Assembly (NCBI GenBank): GCA_021776735.1 | Contig: JAJFFH010000027.1 | Location: 310,001-374,000 of the forward strand | Direction: 5' to 3' | Length of the DNA stretch: 64,000 nucleotides | DNA from: Planctomycetota bacterium | Lineage (GTDB): Bacteria > Planctomycetota > PLA2 | Shown here: one piece after another, positions 60,110 through 64,000 of the stretch | Position numbering within the stretch: position 1 is the first letter of the stretch | How the letters are laid out: the number at the start of each line of letters is the position of its first letter | Made by a program: the position numbers and the translations under genes | The notes under the pieces: model-generated | Database searches by the model: none | What the model saw: the letters and a program-made list of their open reading frames with translations, nothing else | What the model was told of the DNA's origin: nothing

Positions 60110-61818
60110 TGTGCGGCATCGCCGGCGTGGCGGGGCACAACGTGTCCGGTGTCGATCGCATGCTCGCGCACATGAGCCATCGCGGGCCGGATCGGTCCGC
60201 CGTCGTGCAGGGAGGCCGTGCGACGCTTGGCTGCGCCCGACTCTCGATCCGCGGCGGCGCGCTCGGCGAGCAACCGCGCAAGACGCATCGCGGCCTGCTC
60301 GTGTTCAACGGGGAGGTCTACAACAGCGCCGAACTCGTGAAGGATCTCGCGTGGCACGGCGTGACCGTGGACGGCGCCTCGGACACGAGGATCGTAGGCG
60401 CGCTGCTGGACATCTACGGGATCCGCGCGGTTGATCGCCTCAACGGGATGTTCGCGCTGGCGTGGGACGACGGTGAGACCGTTTGGCTGGCGCGGGACCC
60501 CGCCGGCGTCAAGCCGCTGTACTATCGCGGCGACCGGTTCGCGTCGGAGATCCGCCCGCTGCTCGACGCGCCGGTACGGTTGTGCGGCGCCGCGCTCGCG
60601 CGCTGGCTCACGTTTCACTACCCGTTCGGCGAACAGACCATGTTTCAGGATGTCTTGCGCGTTCCGGCGGGGGGCATCGTCGCGCTTCCGGAGGGCCGGC
60701 TCGTGCGCGGCTCGGACCATGCGCTGCGGTTTTCCGCGGCGAATCCGGCGCTCAACGCCGAGCGACTCCGCAAGGTCGTTTCACGCGCGATCCGTGACGC
60801 CACACCGGCCGGACCGTTCGGCGTCTGCCTGTCCGGCGGCACCGACTCGACCCTCGTGGCCGCGCTGGCCGAGGGCGCGCGTTTCGCCTACCACGGTCGC
60901 GTTGCTGCGCCCGGCTGCGACGAGTCGGCGTATGCCCGCGCGGCCGCCGAAGCGCTGGGCCTCGAACTGATCGAGATTCCGATCGATGCCAGGGCGTGCC
61001 TTGAGGCATTGCCGCAGGTGATCAGGAGTCTCGAGGAGCCGGTGGCCGGTCCCGGCTCCGTTGCACAGTGGCTCGTGGCGCGGCGCGCGGCGAACGACGT
61101 GCGCGTTCTCATGTCGGGTTGCGGCGGCGACGAACTGTTCGGCGGCTACGCACGCGCGGTCGCTCTGGTGCGGGACACGCCGCCGGCGGGGCTCGAGAAC
61201 TACGCGCCGCTGTTCGCACGCGCCGCAGGCCTGCCCCCCGCGGAGCGGGCGTTCGCCCTGCTGAACCGCCGGTCGGACGGGCTGTTTGCGCCCGACTTTC
61301 TGGCGGCGCACCCCGCACCCCGAGAAGACTTCCTGGCGTCGTTTTCCAGAGGCGGACTGGAACCACTCGCCGCCGCGGCGCGCGCGGAAATCGGGACTAC
61401 GCTCCCGGCCCTTTTGCAGGTCGAGGATCGCGTCACGATGGCGCATGGCATCGAGGGGCGTGTGCCGCTGCTTGACCGGAGACTGCTGCGGGTGGCGGCG
61501 CGGCTTGCGCCCGAAGCGCGGGTAGACGAGGCCGGGCGCGCGAAGGCGATGCTGCGGGCCGCGGCGGCCCCGCACCTGCCTTCCGTCGTCTCGGGGCGAA
61601 CCGACAAGATGGGCTTTCCGCTCCCGATCGCGGACTGGTTTGCGGGGCCGTGGCGGGCCTTTGCCCGCGAGGTTCTGCTGGACAGGCGTACCCTTGAGCG
61701 GGGCATGATCGACTCCGCGGGCGTCGAGCGCGCGTTCGCTCCGGGGGGACGCTACGATCGGGGGCTTTGGTCGGCTCTCGCGCTGGAACTTTGGTGCCGC
61801 ACGTTTCTCGATGAGTGA
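60109..61818 (+). CDS. asnB: glutamine-hydrolysing asparagine synthetase
   Basis: 569 residues. It makes asparagine from aspartate with glutamine-derived ammonia. The glutaminase domain starts at Cys2 (MCGIAGV) with SHRGPDRS and FNGEVYNSAEL; the synthetase domain has the ATP-binding PP-loop CLSGGTDSTLVAALA and GCGGDELFGGYAR, and ends with KMGFPLPIADWF. Complete for activity. Position in a glycosyltransferase/methyltransferase operon hints at an amidotransferase role in polysaccharide synthesis, as for many AsnB-like genes. One-base overlap with the methyltransferase and 8-base overlap with the next gene. Confidence 0.92.
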   Translation: MCGIAGVAGHNVSGVDRMLAHMSHRGPDRSAVVQGGRATLGCARLSIRGGALGEQPRKTHRGLLVFNGEVYNSAELVKDLAWHGVTVDGASDTRIVGALLDIYGIRAVDRLNGMFALAWDDGETVWLARDPAGVKPLYYRGDRFASEIRPLLDAPVRLCGAALARWLTFHYPFGEQTMFQDVLRVPAGGIVALPEGRLVRGSDHALRFSAANPALNAERLRKVVSRAIRDATPAGPFGVCLSGGTDSTLVAALAEGARFAYHGRVAAPGCDESAYARAAAEALGLELIEIPIDARACLEALPQVIRSLEEPVAGPGSVAQWLVARRAANDVRVLMSGCGGDELFGGYARAVALVRDTPPAGLENYAPLFARAAGLPPAERAFALLNRRSDGLFAPDFLAAHPAPREDFLASFSRGGLEPLAAAARAEIGTTLPALLQVEDRVTMAHGIEGRVPLLDRRLLRVAARLAPEARVDEAGRAKAMLRAAAAPHLPSVVSGRTDKMGFPLPIADWFAGPWRAFAREVLLDRRTLERGMIDSAGVERAFAPGGRYDRGLWSALALELWCRTFLDE

Positions 61819-64000
61819 TCTCGGTCCCCGCTCCTTTCGCCTCGGCGCCCTTTGGGCGCTGCTGGCCGCCAGTTTCCTGATGGCGCTTCCCGCGCTCAAC
61901 GGAAAACTGCTCGACTATGACGACACGCAGTTGATCGTCGGCGAGCCCGGCGGCGACGACGCGGTCGCGCAGCGCGACGCCGGTTCGTATTTCACGCGAA
62001 CCTACTTCTACGCGTACCTGCCGTTTTATGGCCTGTCGTATTGGGCGGACGCGCAACTCGGAGCCAGTCGGGAGCACCCGTTCCTGTTCCGGTTCGGCAA
62101 CGTGCTGTGGCACGCGGCAGCGGGCTTTGCCGCGTTTGCCGTGCTGGCCCGTTTGCTACGCAACCGTGTGGCCGCACTTCTTGGCGCGCTGGTCTTTGTC
62201 GTCCATCCGCTGCACGTCGAGTCGGTCGCGTGGATTGCGGGCCGCAAGGAACTCGTGAGCGGGTTCTTCTTCCTGCTTGCGTGGCTTTGCTGGTTGGTTG
62301 CGGACGACGGTCGGCGAGGTCTCCGCGTGGGGGCCGTGCTCTTTTTCCTGGTCGCGTGTTTCGCCAAGGCGTCCGCCGTCGTGTTGCCGGGCGTCCTCGT
62401 CGCGACGGCGCTCCTGCTTCCGCTCTACGCTGGTCGCCGGCGTCGGGCGGCTCTATCGACGTGGCCGCTGTTTGTCGCCGCGGCGCTGCCGATCATCGTA
62501 CACCTGCGCATCGGTGTCTTGGGAGGCATCGTTGTCGATACCGCACCGCTCGGCACGCGCGTGGCAGCGCTCGTAGCCGGCTGGGGTGATACGGCCCAAC
62601 GTACGCTCGTGCCGTGGGATCTTTCGATCGACTATCCCGAGGCCCTCGACGCGGCCCGCCTGTGGCAGCCGGCGCTGTGGCTGTTGGCTATCGTGGCGGC
62701 CGTGTTCCTTCTGCGCCGCCGCGCGCCGACCGCAGCGGCGGGGGCCGCGCTGTTCCTGTTGGCCCTTGTACCGTTCAACAACGTGTTTCCGTGGACCGGG
62801 ACCGTCGTTGCCGACCGCTACGCCTATCTTCCGCTGTTCGGCCTTGCGTTGGCCGTGGGCTGGGCGGCGACGCGCGCCCACGAGTGGCGCATGGGTCTTG
62901 CCTGCGTCGTGGTGGTCCTGCTTGGTCTGTCCGCCTGGTCGGCGACGCGATTCCACGACGACGAGGCGCTGTGGTCGGCCACGATCCGCGCGCGCCCGGA
63001 TTCCGGCCTGGCGCATGTGCAGCGAGGCATCGCCCGGGTCAATGCCGGGATGCGGGAAAGGCCGCATCCGCGCGAGAAGTTCGAGGCCGGCGCCAACGAC
63101 CTGCAACGTGCGCTGAAGCGCAAGCTGCGTCGCACGCTCGCGATCAAGGCCCACCGCGCCCTCCTCAACGCGTACCGTCATCTGGGGAACGGTGACGCTG
63201 CACTCGACAGCGCGGCGAGCGTTCTGGAGTTGCTCGGCAAACCGGATACACCGGGCCGGCGCCGTTTTTATGCCAGCACCCTCATGGCCCGCGCGTTGGT
63301 GTACGAAAAGGCAGGCCGGCCGGTCGAGGCAGCGCGGGACTACTGGGCCGCCGCCGAGGTGAGCCAGGCGTACGAGGCCTGGTTCAAGGCCGGTCAGCAA
63401 CTCAAGATTCGTCCGCCGGGGCTGCCGCGCAAGTTCCATGAGGTCCGCGTTGCGCAGGCGCTCGTGGCCTTGGCTCGCGCGGGTCGCATCGATCGCACCA
63501 AGGCCGAGCCGTACGCGCTCATTGCCGAACTCCATCGGCAGCGGGGGGAGCGGGACAAGCGCAAGCGTGCGCTGGACGAGGCGTCCCGTCGGAACCATGA
63601 TGCACCCGTCGTCGTGGAGGCGTGGGCCAGGTTCTGGCTTGACGCCAAGTCACCGGACTTTCAACGGGCGGGGCGCGAGGTTCTGAGGCTTGACCAATCG
63701 TCGGATGCGGCAAAGAGGCTTGGAGCGGAAGTCTCTGCTCATCGCGCGCTCTACCACTTTCGACGGGGCCATCTGCGGCGCGCGATTGAGGCGGCGGACG
63801 TCGCGCGTCTCCAGGGCGGCGCCACGCCGCAGCGGTTGTACGACCTCGGGCAGATCTATCTGGAGGCGGGTCGGTTCGCGGACGCCGTTGCGTGCTACCG
63901 CACGGCGGAGGACGCGCTTGAGAGTCGCTCGGTCTATCGCGACGCGATTGCGCGGGCGTACGCACTCAAGGCGTACCGACACCTCGTGGCCGACGAAGTC
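61811..64000 (+). CDS. TMTC-like membrane protein with C-terminal TPR (3' end outside window)
   Basis: At least 730 codons, open to the last base, so the stop is outside the window. ATG 61811 overlaps the asnB stop. It has about ten hydrophobic segments (residues 10-380) then a helical TPR-like tail. Diagnostic phrases are VVHPLHVESVAWIAGRKELVSG and VVADRYAYLPLFGLALAVGW, as in TMTC and bacterial O-mannosyltransferase-like TPR proteins. The catalytic Asp pair may be DYDDTQLIVG near residue 38. Probably transfers a sugar from a lipid-linked donor to protein or glycan (inference from fold). Fourth gene of the operon. Confidence 0.75.
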   Translation, partial: MSDLGPRSFRLGALWALLAASFLMALPALNGKLLDYDDTQLIVGEPGGDDAVAQRDAGSYFTRTYFYAYLPFYGLSYWADAQLGASREHPFLFRFGNVLWHAAAGFAAFAVLARLLRNRVAALLGALVFVVHPLHVESVAWIAGRKELVSGFFFLLAWLCWLVADDGRRGLRVGAVLFFLVACFAKASAVVLPGVLVATALLLPLYAGRRRRAALSTWPLFVAAALPIIVHLRIGVLGGIVVDTAPLGTRVAALVAGWGDTAQRTLVPWDLSIDYPEALDAARLWQPALWLLAIVAAVFLLRRRAPTAAAGAALFLLALVPFNNVFPWTGTVVADRYAYLPLFGLALAVGWAATRAHEWRMGLACVVVVLLGLSAWSATRFHDDEALWSATIRARPDSGLAHVQRGIARVNAGMRERPHPREKFEAGANDLQRALKRKLRRTLAIKAHRALLNAYRHLGNGDAALDSAASVLELLGKPDTPGRRRFYASTLMARALVYEKAGRPVEAARDYWAAAEVSQAYEAWFKAGQQLKIRPPGLPRKFHEVRVAQALVALARAGRIDRTKAEPYALIAELHRQRGERDKRKRALDEASRRNHDAPVVVEAWARFWLDAKSPDFQRAGREVLRLDQSSDAAKRLGAEVSAHRALYHFRRGHLRRAIEAADVARLQGGATPQRLYDLGQIYLEAGRFADAVACYRTAEDALESRSVYRDAIARAYALKAYRHLVADEV

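Noticed and set aside
1..64000. Prophage, integrase or insertion sequence
   Set aside because: No transposase, integrase or phage structural gene was found in any frame.

Overview
This is a GC-rich, densely coded 64 kb stretch of a Gram-negative (diderm) bacterial chromosome. The RpoD type, several secreted HEAT-repeat proteins, a HEAT-cyclophilin fusion, a secreted terpenoid-cyclase-like repeat protein, large lipoprotein secretins paired with ExbB/ExbD modules, and an OstA/LptD-like outer-membrane protein together suggest a member of the Planctomycetota or a close relative. That placement is inference from gene style; no 16S rRNA is present.

Layout. 1-8.3 kb: 3' part of rpoD, a zinc-ribbon coiled-coil protein, a squalene-cyclase-like secreted protein, the RNase P RNA, tRNA-Gln and tRNA-Glu with promoter and terminator, an HtrA protease, and directly behind it a double pseudo-protease with PDZ. 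8.4-13.8 kb: glpX, a HEAT protein with a Gly/Glu tract, a secreted hydrolase-like protein, efp. 14.2-19.6 kb: a complete selenocysteine operon (metallo-hydrolase, selB, selA, selD); selD itself carries an in-frame UGA, so the true gene is longer than a simple ORF. 19.6-28.2 kb: oppD-oppF-murJ, an omega-like subunit, the HEAT-cyclophilin and comEC. 28.3-42.8 kb: M28 peptidase, LptD-like protein, coaD, a full oppABCDF operon with unusually enlarged permeases, ridA, nrnA-like, and a type 4 uracil-DNA glycosylase. 43.1-57.7 kb: the most distinctive block, two paralogous lipoprotein secretins bracketing two secreted repeat-type proteins, ExbB, two ExbD and a sulfatase-fold protein; one secretin has a Cys-rich 16-unit repeat and the other a multi-hairpin leader. 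57.8-64 kb: HAD hydrolase, then an overlapping glycosyltransferase - methyltransferase - asparagine synthetase - TMTC-like membrane protein operon that runs off the window.

How they work together. The Opp genes import peptides. The secretin/ExbBD block looks like an energised trans-envelope machine. The sel operon makes selenophosphate, Sec-tRNA and its elongation factor. Many genes overlap by 1-8 bases, showing translational coupling.

The most striking non-genic signal is a dispersed element, consensus AGCNNACGGACGGCGATG. Its 13-base core occurs 11 times exactly, plus three near-copies, in both orientations and mostly between genes, sometimes as inverted pairs. Other recurrent signals are G6-8-C-G5 tracts and apparently leaderless promoters with a TANNCT-type -10 only 6-9 bases before the start codon.
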